Notes: a model not told the origin generated them from the sequence alone. 64,000 nt of DNA from Phoronis australis (GCA_002633005.1 NMRA01000093.1:215833-279832), one strand, 5' to 3'. Numbered from the stretch's first letter, positions 48,086 through 62,082 are shown. Numbers and translations: made by a program.

Positions 48086-49904
48086 TTCTGTTCGATTATG
48101 TCACTGCAAAAGTACTCTATAATACGATGAATGATACTCTATAATATACACGTAACTTATTGTCAGAATCCACCAGGGTTCACTGCATCATCAAAAGCCA
48201 TTTGATTGAATATAGAAGTACATTTAGTTTCGATTAAAGAATGCCTTTAGCTGAACCAACTTATTCTTTAAAATGTTGTTTATTCTGACGTGAAACAAAT
48301 TTCATTTTATGACTTCAATTAACTGTAACAAAACATTCCAAGTAATTTGTATTCCGAAAATTCATGTGGCTGGGTAACACAATAATTGTCTTGTAATTAA
48401 TGCCTTTGTAGCTGGAGAGCCGGGTGTCGCCCCTTAGTGAGGGTCATTATTCGTATTCTGATGTCCATTGTGACATCTACTTTAGGTATTTGTTGGCTAC
48501 TCATTGATAGGCAAATGACCATGTGGGTTCTGAGGAGACCGCGTGATTTGAGTCAGTCTTTTATCGGAGTTCGTGAAATGTGTTTGTATCGTTGATATAC
48601 TGTACTTACAAGCCATGAATAAACTGCAGTCACTGGTCTTATTATTTTCTTGCGAATCGCGAACCCGAGTGGCACCCTCGTCTCTTTAGAAACAAATGGG
48701 TTGGGCACACTTGGTCGCGTAGCCTTTCTTGTACTCAAAGAATAACACAAATTCTTGTATTATCGGATATGCCCTCACTTTTAACAGGAACTTAACTGCG
48801 TTTGCGGAAACTCTCGACCTTAAAAGTGTTGGTTTCAAAATAAGACCCGGTCACGACTACAAACATTCGTGAATTAGTTCCGTTCTCATATAGCGTTTCT
48901 AAAACCAAGGACTGTGAACTTGTGTGGTTCCATGGATTGACCAATAGATTTTTTTAGTTTTTTCCATGGTATGGGGAATAAACATGTATCACAGCAACAA
49001 AATACCAAGTCGACCAAGCGGTCATCTGAACTTGTGAGCAAAGTTGCGTAGAAACATGAAAAGCCTTTTGTATCATTCATTGAGAAAAACTTTAAAACAT
49101 CATTTGAACAAAATTATTTGAACTTTATGAACTCAGTGCGTTTGATGAGTACTTCACATTTTACGAGCAAATGATGACATCTCGTACTTTCTCATTTCTC
49201 ACCGCCTACGTTTACGGTTGGTTCCATTGTTTTTTGCCCCTGCTAATTCGTTCAAGGAGAAAGCTCTTAAACAACTAAGCCTGCATATAGGTGGAGATGA
49301 TTAGGCTGTTCCGCAGTTTGATCAACTAATAGAAAATTCTCATCATCCCTCTTCATAATCTCAAAAGCAGATTGTGTGTTTGAGATAAGGATCTTACGAC
49401 AGAAAAATAATCCTCATTGTAGATGACAATGCAGCTAATGGTGACAAGGCAGTGACCGTTGATGTGGTGAATGCTTACACAAGAAATCGCACGTCTCCAG
49501 GAACGTAGAAAACTATAGCTACAATAAAATGTACCACAAGGCAGTGACGTACACCAGAGAGATGTTGTGACTGCACTCAAGGGAATGAGTGCCTTCACGT
49601 GCATTCCTCATTTCTACACTACTACAGCCAATTAGCGGCGATTTGTTGAATAAGTGAGAAGGACGCCGTTAAAAACACGACTCAACTGTCTACGAAGGGC
49701 TGATACCGAACTGTGCTAAGTGAGAATTAAGGAGTACACGGTTCTAAAATGCGAGACTTCAAGATAGTCTTTCCTTTGCATTAACCAATTTGGAATGCAT
49801 GATGACTTTAGTCAGTCGAAAGAAATTATTAAACTACAAACATTTCGTAACGTTTAGCCCTGTTTGTGTTTGCCTTATTAGACTATTGAATTAGATTTCA
49901 TTTG
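48086..49904. other. Intergenic stretch, nothing recognised
   Basis: No exon, RNA gene or repeat with a second copy in the window was identified. Confidence 0.4.
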
Positions 49905-50130
49905 TTTATAAAATAGGCAGGTTTTCCGCAGAAAGCTCATTACTTATGGCGGCGGTTATGTGAGTACCCGTAAAACAAGATTTAGCTGCACCATCAAAAT
50001 AAAAACAAATAACTAAAATCAAACTAAATTCAATTTTTTTGCAAATTGCGTTGAAAGAGCATTATTTGGGCTTAGGTTTCGAATGAACTTATTTGCGTTT
50101 TGAAGAGGGTAGAGTATCTTTAAGTGTGAT
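49905..50130. repeat. Dispersed repeat family A, copy 3
   Basis: It aligns with copies 1 and 2 (TTTCCGCAGAAAGCTC, ATGGCGGCGGTTATGTGAGTACC, CTAAATTCAATT, GGGCTTAGGTTTCGAATGAACTTA, AGTATCTTTAA). Confidence 0.6.
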
Positions 50131-52355
50131 GAACGCCCTATAATTGTTTCATTGAGTCAGAATACTTTTTGTACATGTATGGAGCAACACTTAGATAAAC
50201 CGAATCAAAATTACGAAGTGATGTCGACTACAAAAGCAGTAACATCAGAACATCACAAGATTTTCACAAGGTAAACAGATACGAAATTCGCCGCAAAAGT
50301 GCAGCAATGGCTTAGTAAACAGAAGACGAGTCATCTGACCAGCAAATCTCCAAAATGTCGAGAACGGCAAGCTGGAACGAGAAACATATGGCTCAATGCC
50401 GACAATTTTGATGAGATCTTTCCATATTCAAAATCTCAAAAAATTCGTCAAAGATCAATGAGACAGCTCCGCATATTAAAAATGACCGTCTCAGTGCCAT
50501 CTTTCGTCCAATTTCGACAAAAATAAAGATTTCACATGAATTAGACGAAAATGCGACCTGTAACCCAATTCCGTGAGGAAGTAGTTTATAAAAGAACTGC
50601 CATTTAACCAGTTAATCTCGGATATCTCGAGAGCGGCAAGTTGGAGCGAGAAAGTGATGAGTCACGCAGATAGCTCATGACAAGATCTATCTGAATGTCA
50701 AATTCCGTAAAGAACCGTCGAGGAACCCCAGATATACTGCTACACAAAGCGAAACACCGACTAATGGCCGCCACATCGCTATCTTGAGACCGATTTGCCC
50801 AAAAAAGTCAGACACTACCTGGCTCACCAAGAACATGGCATTGAAAACGACAACTCCTTGTATCCACTCAAAAATAGTTTGGGAACAGAAATGAAGTCCA
50901 GTTGCAAAAGCAGAAATGGTCGTTTATTTTGATGCTTGATATTAAAAGTGTAAGGACTTTCTTATCTCGTCTAAACATGCCGCATGTGGAGACAATATGA
51001 TCGAATAAGCTGCTGCACTCTACTGATGGCTTTTGAAGTAAATGCTGAAAGCTATAAGCCTCAAGCTATTAAGGATACACAGGCTGTAACAAAGACACAA
51101 GACGACTAAGAGAGTTTTCTTTCGTAAACTAATGAATTTGCTAAAACGAAAGAAATTAGAGTGTTTTGGATAACCGTCTTTATCAACCTTTGCTATCATT
51201 AGTCTTATCCGTGGACCAAAATCTCGAAATGTCGGGTTCAGACTCGGACTGACGGACGGACTGACGTCACTGAGTTCAATACGAAACTGGCCACCCTCCC
51301 TCTGGATCCGCGAAAAAACGGCCGTAAAAAATAGAAGACCTCTAATCTAAACAGAGGGCCGGTGCACTATCTGGGACCAAGGCGGTGCCGAAACGGGCGT
51401 AACGAAGGTCTGTAGTGGAGGAGGGGAGGCGGAGTTTGTGTCAACTATGCATTTTAATTTTCTACCACGGGTACCAGTGAAGGTTTTACTGCAACTATCG
51501 GTCGTTCTGTGATTGCTGTTATCTTGAGGTGACGCAGCGTGGCGCGAAAAGGCTACTTCAAGTATCACTCAGGCTGAAGCTACTTAAGTTTGAGTTTAAA
51601 TCGCATTTCTTGTGTTTGTAAAACATTCCCAGGAATGTTTGGATTATCACATACATCCAGAATAACAATCACCTGTTCGAGGAAGACATAGGCGCAAACT
51701 ATATAATTCATTACGTTTGTGTCACAGGAAAAAGGTGAGAACTGCATTTGATTCCCGCGCAAAGCATTTCAACAGTAGCTTGGATAATTTTGTTCAAAAG
51801 TACTTCAATGTTCTCACGTGCATGCGTTTTCTTTTGCTTTTTTCGCATAAGTCACCGACATTCGGTTTTCCCGGCTGTTGGACTACGTGACCTTGACGTA
51901 GGCTGTCTTACTCGCAAGGTCATATTGCCCGCCACGTAATCTTAAAGTTCAGACACCATATCCAACAACATAGTACTTTGATATTAGTTACCACTCAAAG
52001 AACGGCACAAGTTCACAGTTACAATAGTTAGATTAACGGGTTTTCAACACTGATTTGCCCATTCAATAAAGCGTGTTATGTATAGCCTTAAACACGCCGC
52101 ACAGTGGCAGGGACTGTTCGATTTTAGAAACTCGGCGAAGGATTTCAATCCGTCAATGTATCAAAGATTGTAAACATTATAAGGCTTTAAAACAATTGAT
52201 GTTTACGCTCAATGCCAAGTTATTTCTGGAAGACGGAGACGAGGAATGCAATACCACCGGCTGTTGTACGAATTAGCTCGGCATTTCCTAGCAAAAACTT
52301 GATTTCCTTCCCGAATCCTTATTGCACCGAGGTTGCTTCTCCAATGTGTGTTGTT
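50131..52355. other. Intergenic stretch with a diverged duplication
   Basis: A block at 50326-50440 (CGAGAACGGCAAGCTGGAACGAGAAA) recurs in diverged form at 50600-50710 (CGAGAGCGGCAAGTTGGAGCGAGAAA). No gene is recognised. Confidence 0.4.
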
Positions 52356-52833
52356 AAACGAGTACCTTTCTGTGAGCTGAAATGTAGCCTACTTATTCAA
52401 CGCGTACTATTTCTTAGTCAACGCGCAGAATTGTCTCTTCAGCTATTACCCCTCTGTGTTTATTCAAAGCGCTCAATTGCTTATTAATCAGTTCGGCTAC
52501 ATTTCGTCTGCGCCGCCTCCTCTCTGCGCTTCGTGCAGATTGTAAACTTGCCTTTTAGTGAATATAATTCAGTGAAAAAGCAATTTTGCGCGTTGAGTAA
52601 GCTATTCTACGCGTTGAGAAAGCAATTCTGCGCGTTGAGTAAGCAATTCTGCATGTTGAATAAGGGCAGAAAGATAATCTTTCAACAACCAATTCAGCGC
52701 GTTGAATAACTAACTCAGCGCGTTGAATAACTAACTCAGCGCGTTGAATAACTAACTCAGCGCGTTGATTTGCCGCAATATTGCGCGTAGAATAAGCACC
52801 GTTCAAGTCCACGCGCAAAAAGGTACTCGTTTT
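52356..52833. mobile_element. Foldback containing a 21-bp tandem repeat
   Basis: AAACGAGTACCTTTCTG at the left is matched in inverted form by AAAAAGGTACTCGTTTT at the right. CAACGCG-type words in the left half are answered by CGCGTTGA-type words in the right half. At 52691-52770 a 21-bp unit AACTCAGCGCGTTGAATAACT is repeated four times. Repeating open frames (RAELVIQ) are artefacts of the 21-bp unit. Confidence 0.7.
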
Positions 52834-55800
52834 GGAACCCTTTGACGCTTCATACTAATGTGGTTCCACTATTGGCGCCTCTTTTTCTTACATACACCCA
52901 GGAGATCAGCCCCGGTATGCATTCACCGCTTCTATAATCTACTACACTCTGCCCGCGTCAGTCATTTTTGCTGCGCTTAGCAATGAACAGCTGTCGAGGC
53001 TAACGACTCGATTTCAGTTAACTCCCACAACCGGGTTTACTGTTTTGTAGCTCTCCCCAAAATAACTCATAAATTGTGTTTTTCGGACGTATACCTACGT
53101 TTTCTTCTCTTTAAGATAAACACTGACAAATTTCACTTTTATTGTCTGAACCACAAAGATAACTCGTGAAATTTTGAATCCTAGACACGGTAAAGTCGCT
53201 GCAATGATTCAAGTGATATTATACATCGGCATCTTTTCTTCCGTTGGGTGTCGTGCCTTACGCATGATATCGGATGGCAAAAAATTCTTCAGTGTCATTT
53301 TTTCAACTTAAACAAAATGAACTAGACAAAAACCAATTTAAGCCCGACTATAACTAAATTATACTGATTGAGAGACATTCTTGGGGGAGTTAATCATTCG
53401 CTTATCGATACACTAATGGTCTTTATTTCGCGCTTTGGAATATCTCTATTTACATCACCAAATTCCGTAGGTGACGGAGGTTCTTTAATTAAAATCATTT
53501 ATCTCTACAGATAACCAGGGTGTTCATTCCAGCGTACCATGCACGTACGTTACATGTTCCGCGATTACATTGCTCCTAATACACATTTAGTTTGGTGAGA
53601 GTTCAGTAAAGGGTCAGACCCAAATCGGAGGGAACAGACGATATGAAAAAAACTTACAGTCTGCCTTCTGTTGAGCACTTTGTGCGACTAAATTCGCACC
53701 CTAACCAGCACGCGTTTGGAGTGTGCGGCCGAATCAAGGGAAAATTCAACTGGCATCGCTCCTGCCCAGGTACGAGTTGATGGAACAGAGTGTCCTCTTG
53801 TGTTGTTGCGTACGATACGTAGGAGCTCTGTCGACTATAGAGATCAGCATTACACAATAAAAAGGCCCGTTGGCTGACACGAACGTGAGCTGTCTGAAGT
53901 GCTGTCAGATTGACTTCACGCGCCGGTGGGAATGGGTTGCCGTCGGGTCCGTCCCGGCAATACCCACCGACTACGGGCTCAGTGGAGTTCACCAATGTAT
54001 ACGATTATACAGTAATAAGTCGCCAGCGTCCACTAGTTTTCATCCACATACGTATATCCAAATAAACATGGACAAATATTATATCCGATTATCTCATGTA
54101 TAACCGTGTTACTGCTATAACATACTGTACACTGTAGAGCCTACAAAATACTATAAACGTGGCAACCACACCACCAATTGAGGTAGTGGAATTTATCTTT
54201 AAAATTCATACATTCGTTGCCATTGTTAGAGTAATGTACAGTAGAAGAAGTCAAAGCAATATTTCACATAACACTAATCATTTTGTTGTAAATTTGTACA
54301 TTAACAACATGCATGCTATGTTTTGAGGATTTGAAACAGTTTTAAAGTTCGTAAATAACACAGTTTTCGGCATCTCAATACTCTTGTTATTCTTGACCGT
54401 CGTTACTGGACTTGAAGTCGAGCTTGTGTTATCCGCATGAAGTGGGTCGCGAATTCGGGATTGAGGTTTCGTGAGATGGTGTAAGGAGAAAATCAAGTGA
54501 AGAGCGAGTTGATAGGATTTCGCCCAGTGAGTATACTCTTTGCTGTTACATGTTTATCTTATGGAGGACAGTCGATTGTATGGTTCCACCCATTTCCCCA
54601 AATAAATTCCACAAATTTCCCTCGGAGGACTGCACACGTAAAATGTCGAAATTACTGTTCTGGGAATATTTCGTTTGAATTTACCCAAATTAATTAAAGA
54701 GCTTTATAAGCCCTTGTATTTTTTTCCAAAAAAACTGCAAGCGGTGCGTTACTTATTCGGTTCGTGATAACCTAGTTCGTGTTACACGGTAATCCTTTAA
54801 TCGGGAGCTAAGGCACTTGTTTTCGGGTGAGGTCCGATTAAACACATCGAAGGAGTTGTACACCTCATTAAATATTGAATTACATTGTAATTCTCTTTGA
54901 AAAGACCACTTCCATTTATATTTACAGTTCAGTTCAAACATGTATGGTAGTTGTTTATGGCGACCACTGCTCATTGTATCGCTTTATTTGTCGGAGAAGT
55001 TGAAGGTACTTTACATAGCTTTTTGACAGGATTGTTTAAATAATACATCAAATGAATTTTACCGAAACTATTACCTGTAGATTTTGTGTATTTGTCAAAT
55101 GTCTTAACGCTATGGAGCATTTGATAAACATATATGCATAAGATAATGGATTACAACGATTTCAAAGTACTGATCAAAAGTGAAATCTGGCTTTGGCTCA
55201 AATCTGCCCAAGCTGTACTACGTGTAATTTGTTTACTAAAATATGAATGAGTTACCTATATTCTTTTTACTTTGACTTGTTCTGCTCTCAAAGAATACGG
55301 AACCTATTTGGGTATTTTACAAAATAATTAATTCGTTTTTGCGTTACATGTAAAACTGTTCACAAGCAATTATGTCGGTTGTTAAGGACATGCTTCACAT
55401 ATGTCCATTGATTTTAGATTCTCTGTCAATGGTATCTTGCAACTAAAACCAGTATAGTGTGTAACAAAAGAAATGAAATTACTGCTTATGCAAATGAATA
55501 TTACTTACCGTATGTGATAAATTGCTATTAAGTATGGTTCACTAAGTACAAATAGTTCCGACAAGTCAGCTTTAGTCCTTGAAGCACTGCTATCCTGATG
55601 CGTCTGTTTCTGTCTCTTTTGTTCATATGATTCTTGGATAAATACTTCTCTGTTTATATGTTACGAAAGTAAGCTTTGTTTGCATGGGACCATGTCAACT
55701 ACACGAAACTTGTAAACCTACGATAACCTGACAACTCCTACGCTTCCGATACGCACACCCAGCAACTTCAGCGAATCTCGCGCCTTTAAACTCGTGCGTT

Positions 55801-58800
55801 CGTGAAAATTTTATGGAGAGTAACTGAGTTTTAGGAAAATGTGTCCATTCCTTAGACATCCCATTTTGCACTGTCTTCGTCGTTGTTGTTGATGCATGGT
55901 GAAGGTGCTTTTGTTGTGGTTGGTTGTCCTGTAGTTGATATTATTTGAGCCGAACGCCCACAGAGGACACTCGGCCAATTGGTTTTACCGGAACCAGCTG
56001 TGTGTTGGAAACATTTGAAACTTCGAGGCCGTTTCCACGGAATATCTGAAAATCTGTTACTGACCGAAACCTAAGCTTCAGAATATAACAGTGATCGTAC
56101 TTCGCAGAACCCTATTGATTTTTTGTGAAATAGGCACGTGGCAGCTTCTGTTTGATGACGTTTCTAGTTTGTCGATGTTTCTATTGACGACATAGCTGTA
56201 CTCGTATTGTGTTAGTACATCACGAAGTCACTTCACTTCTTAGGGCGTGTATTAGAGAATTTTCATCTCCCTATGTAATGCTTGGATCCTTGCGTTTTAC
56301 CGTGGTGTTCAATGTATTAATCATGACCATGTTCGCCCACTCCTAAAAAAAGTTCTACGCTTGTCTCGGTGGACCTGAACAGTTTCCGCCCCATTTCTAA
56401 CCTTCCATTTCTACCCAGCAACGATCTTTTTGAACACATGCCGTCTGAAAATAAGTGCAATCACTGAACTATGGCGTTCTGTTGCTGGTTACTAATGACA
56501 TCCAGTGTGACTTGTATCGAAAGCTGCTTGACAATTTTGATATGTTCGCTGCTTTCGAAATTGTTGATCACCGGTACTTGCTGTAGACATTGCGGCGAAA
56601 CTACGGCATAAGAGTTGTCGTCCTCTCGAGTTTGAGCTCGTATTGCTTTTTTCAAGTATTTATTGATGGAGAGTTCTCAAGGTAGTTCCACCGATGCGTG
56701 GTGCCCCCAGGGATCAGGCGTAAGTCATAATATCTTTCTATATTCATTCGGCTATTGACACTTTGAAAACTTTATGGTTAGACTACATTACCACTCTTGT
56801 GTGGACGCGTCCTGAATTTATTTTTGATTTGACAGTAGCAAGTATGCTGACCCTGGTCATTGAACCTCCAAAATTATAAAAACTGCTTTAAATAGATGTT
56901 GTAAAAATGGGGTTTTCTTAAACTCAGTGAAATCGAAACTGATTATTCCAGGACATCATCACTACAGATCTGCACAATGTGTCAGAGTTTTCCATACACA
57001 CGTCACATCCGGTCTGGACTATTGTCCTCCCAATCCTTACTCACAGCAAAACAGGTACTAAGCAAACCAGTCTCCAACAGAAATATTACCACTTACATCC
57101 ATTCTTCCCGGTCGTCATTGCCAGTCTAGCACCGCATCAACTTCGAATTGATGCTACTTTCAGTGGCGGGTTTAGTGAGGTCAAAAGGGCTATACCCCTA
57201 ATTTTGTGCCAAATAGTGGCCCCTGCTGAGACTTGAAAACTTTGACATATTAGTGGCCAAGACAAATACACACGTCGTGCTTGATGAGTCTTGGCGTCTG
57301 ATAGCTCTCAACTCAACACATTTTCAAAGTCCTTGAAGACCACAGAAACTCACCTGCTTCACGTGTACGAAAATAAGAGTTTGTAGTAACGTGGCCGGTT
57401 TTCCATAGAGCATCGTGATTTTTTACGGAGATCGGCCAATTTTAAAGTTCGCTTTCTTTATTGTACTTGCTACAGAATGACGATGTCTTGACATTTCTGT
57501 CACGCGTTTTACGAGGGTACTTGGCGGCCAAAAAGGAAGACGTCCCGGCGAGTTTTCATTGTTTGATAACAAACACAAATACACACGCAGTCAAAAAATA
57601 TTGCAACGAGTCGAAGCTGGGATGTATAAATCATAAAACTTTAACATGTCTGTCGCTGGCTTCTGCTTTCATGTGGCTGCACTTGATTGACTTGGCCAGT
57701 TTTGGCAGGCCAATAAGCAAAGACATCTGGTTGATTCTCGATGACGACTTGCGACTTACGAGCAATGAGAAGTCTTAGTGGGTTGACCCTGCGTTATAGG
57801 CGAATTCATTCAGCCATACTGTACACAGACAGGGCAGAAGGCAGAGGACAGCGATTTGATGCACGAGGTCGGATATTCAACATGGCTCTCGATATATATT
57901 TGCATCGTCACTTTAATCAGTTCATGGCAATTTAAATGACATTTGTCATTTAAAAACATTTTAGATTTTTGTTACTGTAGATGTACTGTAGCATCGGGAT
58001 AGTCCTAGCATTGCTTTAGGCTAGCAACAAAAACACGCAGTCATTTCAATTAGAACACGAGATTGTCTCCTAGAAAATCATGACAAACAACTGCCGACAG
58101 AAGTTCTTCTGAACGTACGCTGGCAACTGCGGTAGAAATATTTATCTGTTGCAGGTACCAGCTAGAATATATCAAATAGAATGCCCATGTGTGCGGATTT
58201 TGTTTGTACCTGTTTAAATTAGCGTAGAACACGTCACCGACACCGAGAGAAGTCAAATCTAATTCGCACCAACCAATCACTTGGGGTGACACGCTTGTAA
58301 AAATATCCCGTACTATATCGCGTGTTTTCATACAGATTTCAGTATTAATTTCATTTATTCATAAGTAAAGATTCTTAGTAAGAATTACAGGTAGGTCACT
58401 TCTTTACATTTTCGGCTAGATTTAGTGATTTTGCTCGTGCCCAACTGGTCTTGCTATAAGTTGCTGTTTTCGAGGGAAAGTCAACGCGACGAAGAGACAT
58501 GAACTACGAGGCAAGACAAGTAATCTGTCCATAAACCAGTATTTACAAGGCTCGTCGCACAAGTCAATAGACAAAGAAAGGAGTGTTTATGTGACTAAGG
58601 AAATAATGAGCCCCATATATTTTCTTGGTGGATGCCCGTAATGAGACATCCAAATCACTTATAAAGTTACCATTAGAACCCGACGGCGAATTCGGATGAA
58701 ATACTCGGCGACGTGGCATCGAGGTTTCCGTTCCAGTAACATTTGCACAATGATAACCCGAATTTTATGGTAGTGTATTTGCAATAATTGAAGAAATCAA

Positions 58801-59386
58801 TGAAGACATGCGAATTATATGTGGGAATTTCAATTTATTCCTGAGTCAAAAACTGGACGCCTACAATTATAGATTTTGTAATAATCCAAATACTAACAGC
58901 TTTGAAGGGAATTGTTAACATTTTGTCAATTGCGACCCATTTTGAGAATGATGTCCTTCAAAGAAAAGGTTTGCTTGGTGAAGAAAAAATCAGTTAAGCA
59001 AGAAAGGCTTACCTTTATCGGCAGTGCGCCCAAAAGATCACATCATCCAGGGATTTTGTTCAGTCTAAAATTTAGACTCTGGAAATTTAATAATTCACTT
59101 TTAAGCGCCAAATATTCTCTAAGCACTATCCGAGATATTATCAAAAACGTAAAAAACAATATTCAGTCCCGGCAAACAATTAGGACGGAATACCTAACAT
59201 ATAATATATTCAATTTGAAATAAATAGTAATTTTTTGTGGATGGTCTGTTAATGAAAGTAAGAAAAAATACTATTTTTAATCCACAGAAAATAAACAAGA
59301 AAAGGAAACTGAGTATTTAGAAACAACATAACCGTGAATTTATAGTTTCTTACAATGTTATGGAACTTTTCACCAATTCAAGCGAA
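52834..59386. other. Intergenic stretch with weak coding candidates
   Basis: A CpG-rich minus-strand segment 53995-53656 stays open for 113 codons and ends at a good donor (GCAGACT|GTAAGT). It has no ATG near its start and could be a non-coding first exon. A plus-strand frame after the acceptor-like TTGCTACAG at 57475 (NDDVLTFLSRVLRGYLAAKK) is unrecognised. 57161-57225 looks like an internally deleted hAT-type MITE (CAGTGGCGGGTTTAG to GTGGCCCCTG). Nothing else was seen. Confidence 0.3.
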
Positions 59387-59502
59387 TTCTAGAACCTTCT
59401 GGAATCTACCCAATCATTCTACAAACCCATATTAGGCTCCAGAATATTCCAGACTATGGCTCTATATTAATCACTAACATACTGGAATCTTCTAGAATGT
59501 TC
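59387..59502. promoter_or_regulatory. Cluster of perfect heat-shock-element arrays
   Basis: 59387-59404 reads TTC-TA-GAA-CC-TTC-TG-GAA, and 59485-59502 reads GAA-TC-TTC-TA-GAA-TG-TTC. Each has four alternating GAA/TTC pentamers with no mismatch. A two-unit GAATATTC lies between them at 59442-59449. This is the binding-site form for the trimeric heat-shock factor HSF. The two arrays are roughly inverted copies, so they could also belong to a foldback repeat. No gene is recognised on either side. Confidence 0.5.
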
Positions 59503-62082
59503 CCTATTATTCTAAAATGTAAAACATATTACATCAGCCCTGCCCTAACCTCATGAGTCACCTCAAGCAAGTGGTACATGTATATGCTAGTAAACAAACA
59601 AAACAATAAAACTTATTCAACCTAGACCATTTTCAGTCTACTCCTGACACATTCAAAAACATGAGATGCCATGTTCAGCCGAAGCACCAACCTCAGGTTC
59701 CGAGAGGCAGTCTTGTTTTGCGACAAATACAGACGGACCATATTCAAAGAAGATATGATTTTTCATAGGCTATAAAAACAACAACATATTTTCCTTTGCT
59801 TTACTGTCTTATTCACAACCAAGTCAAGGATTCGTTGAATTTATACTTTCCCAGCTGCGGGGATGCTAACATCTGTAGGTATTTAGCCCCATGCACCGAC
59901 ATCAGAAATGATGCGTTTTTGCAAAGAAAATCGTTTACCAAAGAGTTAATGATATAGCTGCATGTGCCTAAGGTTCACTAATAGGTGCATGCGCCTAAGG
60001 TTCGCTAATAGGTGCAGGTGGGTGTCCCTTGTACATGTATAAGCACATGCTTTGGGTACAGGCACACACATTGTCTTCGACATAATCTTTCCTGGGAGAC
60101 ATTTTTGAGCGACTTAGTTTGACCGTGCACTTCCTAAAGTCACCGCTTACTTGTGGAATTTTATGAAACTGTAAGAATAGACAATAGTCCACTTGCGTGA
60201 CCAATTGGTTTAATTGTTTTCATATTCGCAACGGATGGACGAAAATATTAAACTCGACTTGGATATGCATAATAACAACAGATTCAAATTTTCATTTCAT
60301 TCTGGCAATAATGGGCCTTCGTGCAAAAACACGTACGAGCTGAAATAGTTTGGTCTCAGCAGCAAGAAAAAAATCATCAAGGTACCGATTGATGTATTAG
60401 AGGAGAAAAGTTAGGAAAGAGTCAGCCAGATTCTGGGAATAAAAAGAGGGATAGCTGAGCAACAGGTGTCGGAATACCTGTTGCATCACGTCCTTGTAGT
60501 GTCCAAAACACTGACGAAGAAAAAAACTGTCAGAACACACAGTTACAAACCCCAATCGCTAAACTACTATCGCATCAGAGGCTACCTTTTTCTAAAAAAA
60601 ATGTAGTGGTCTTGGAACTTTCATTAAAACAATACATAAGAGGCTTATCTTTCTTTCGTGGATGCGAATCTTTTTAGCAGTAGTGATAATTTTACACTGA
60701 TAAGCCGGTAAATCTTGTTTCATTTGACTGTTTCAAAAACAGCCAGTGAAAAAGAATTCTAGTTCGTAAGGGCTACTTTTGACAGAAAAAGGTGTATATA
60801 TGCAATCTACTTCAACAGTCCAAAAACGTATTCCAAACATGATGTCTATAGGTGGAAAAGTGATAATGACTAAAATCGAGAGCGTTCACACACGCCCATC
60901 TTAAGCATCATAAACAGAGAAATAAGGAATGCTAAGTACTGTCAGATCATAAGGCAGATCGGACGTCCGATCCGCTGCCTAAAAACATCACCCCGAATGC
61001 TTGTCAGACGTGTGATCTACCTTTTAGTTGCTCGCTTCAAAATCGAACTTGCCTTCTTACTGTGAGAAACTGACCACAGCCCAATGCTGTAATTTGTGTG
61101 TACAATCCTCTCTTCGCCCACGACTACACATTATTGTCCAAAATATCAGCATTTTGTATTTCAATGTCACGGTAATTACTTGTAAACCCACAGACAGGTG
61201 ATACTGTTAAGAACGCTCGTTTTCAGAAGTTGATCTCCCTTCATATAAAACGACCTACACATGTTAAAAGTCCACATCTGAACGCGGCATAACATTATTT
61301 ACCATTAGCCACTCGGAGGTTCAGCAGACGTAGCTCTAAAATTGATGGGTGACATCATTTCATTAATAAAAACAAAGCTGATGAATTTCACGCGCATGAG
61401 TTGCTAGGCAGATAAACACGGTGGACGTCAAAATGTAACATTATCAGTGGAATTCAACGGCACATTAACAATTGTCGGCTTCATTTCATTACAAACCTGT
61501 CCGCTAAATTTCACAGGGAATACTGGAGTCGAGTGGCCGCAGAAAAAAATAGTGCCAAAAACTTAAATTGTCGCTACAGAGTTTAGTTCCAAATAGACTC
61601 GCCATCATCTTCAATACAAGGGAAATAAGATACCTGTAATTTATATACATGTAAGTAAGCCGTAACGGTGTTTCGCGGAAATAAAGACAACCGCCGGCGA
61701 TGGACCGGCGAATATAGGCAACTGTCTTCAAATCCGTCGTACCAGCATTGGGACTATGTGCTAACTACATAACATTCATCAAGAAACTTGGTGTTGTACA
61801 TAGTGAGGCATATTCGCGCAGATTTGCCGTTAAGGGCGCTAGCAGTTGCCCGATTCGTCGGCAAACCACAACCAGTCAGTGTCTTAGCTACACGGTGAAT
61901 CCCATTCGTAATGCGTTTCACGAGAGGCCTGCAAACACGATTACCAAAATATTCAAATAGCAATCGGAAGCAAGGCATCAAACGTTTACAACCTTGGACA
62001 ATTTGCATGTGTATCGTCTCCTTGGTGGAAGCATGTACGACACATTTGACCAAGTTTCACCAAACAATTTTCCAGATGTAAA
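59503..62082. other. Intergenic stretch; one dispersed repeat
   Basis: A short tandem AGGTTCACTAATAGGTGCA-type duplication is at 59970-60017, and the dispersed repeat copy is at 60940-61185. No gene is recognised. Confidence 0.4.
60940..61185. repeat. Dispersed repeat, copy 2 (partner at 11400-11610)
   Basis: It shares GTCAGACGTGTGATCT, TTGCTCGC-TC-AAATC, CTTGCCTTCTTA and ATATCAGCATTTTG in order with the copy at 11.4 kb. Confidence 0.5.

Noticed and set aside
48430-48452. Sequence resembling the reverse complement of a phage T3 promoter (CCCCTTAGTGAGGGTCATT)
   Set aside because: It has mismatches and sits in otherwise ordinary genomic DNA; chance or repeat, not vector.
52555-52818. Frame repeating RAELVIQ
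   Set aside because: It is a consequence of the 21-bp tandem unit, with no start context or conservation evidence.
58912-59223. 103-codon frame rich in Lys, Ile and Asn
   Set aside because: Composition matches AT-rich background; no motif, splice site or family.
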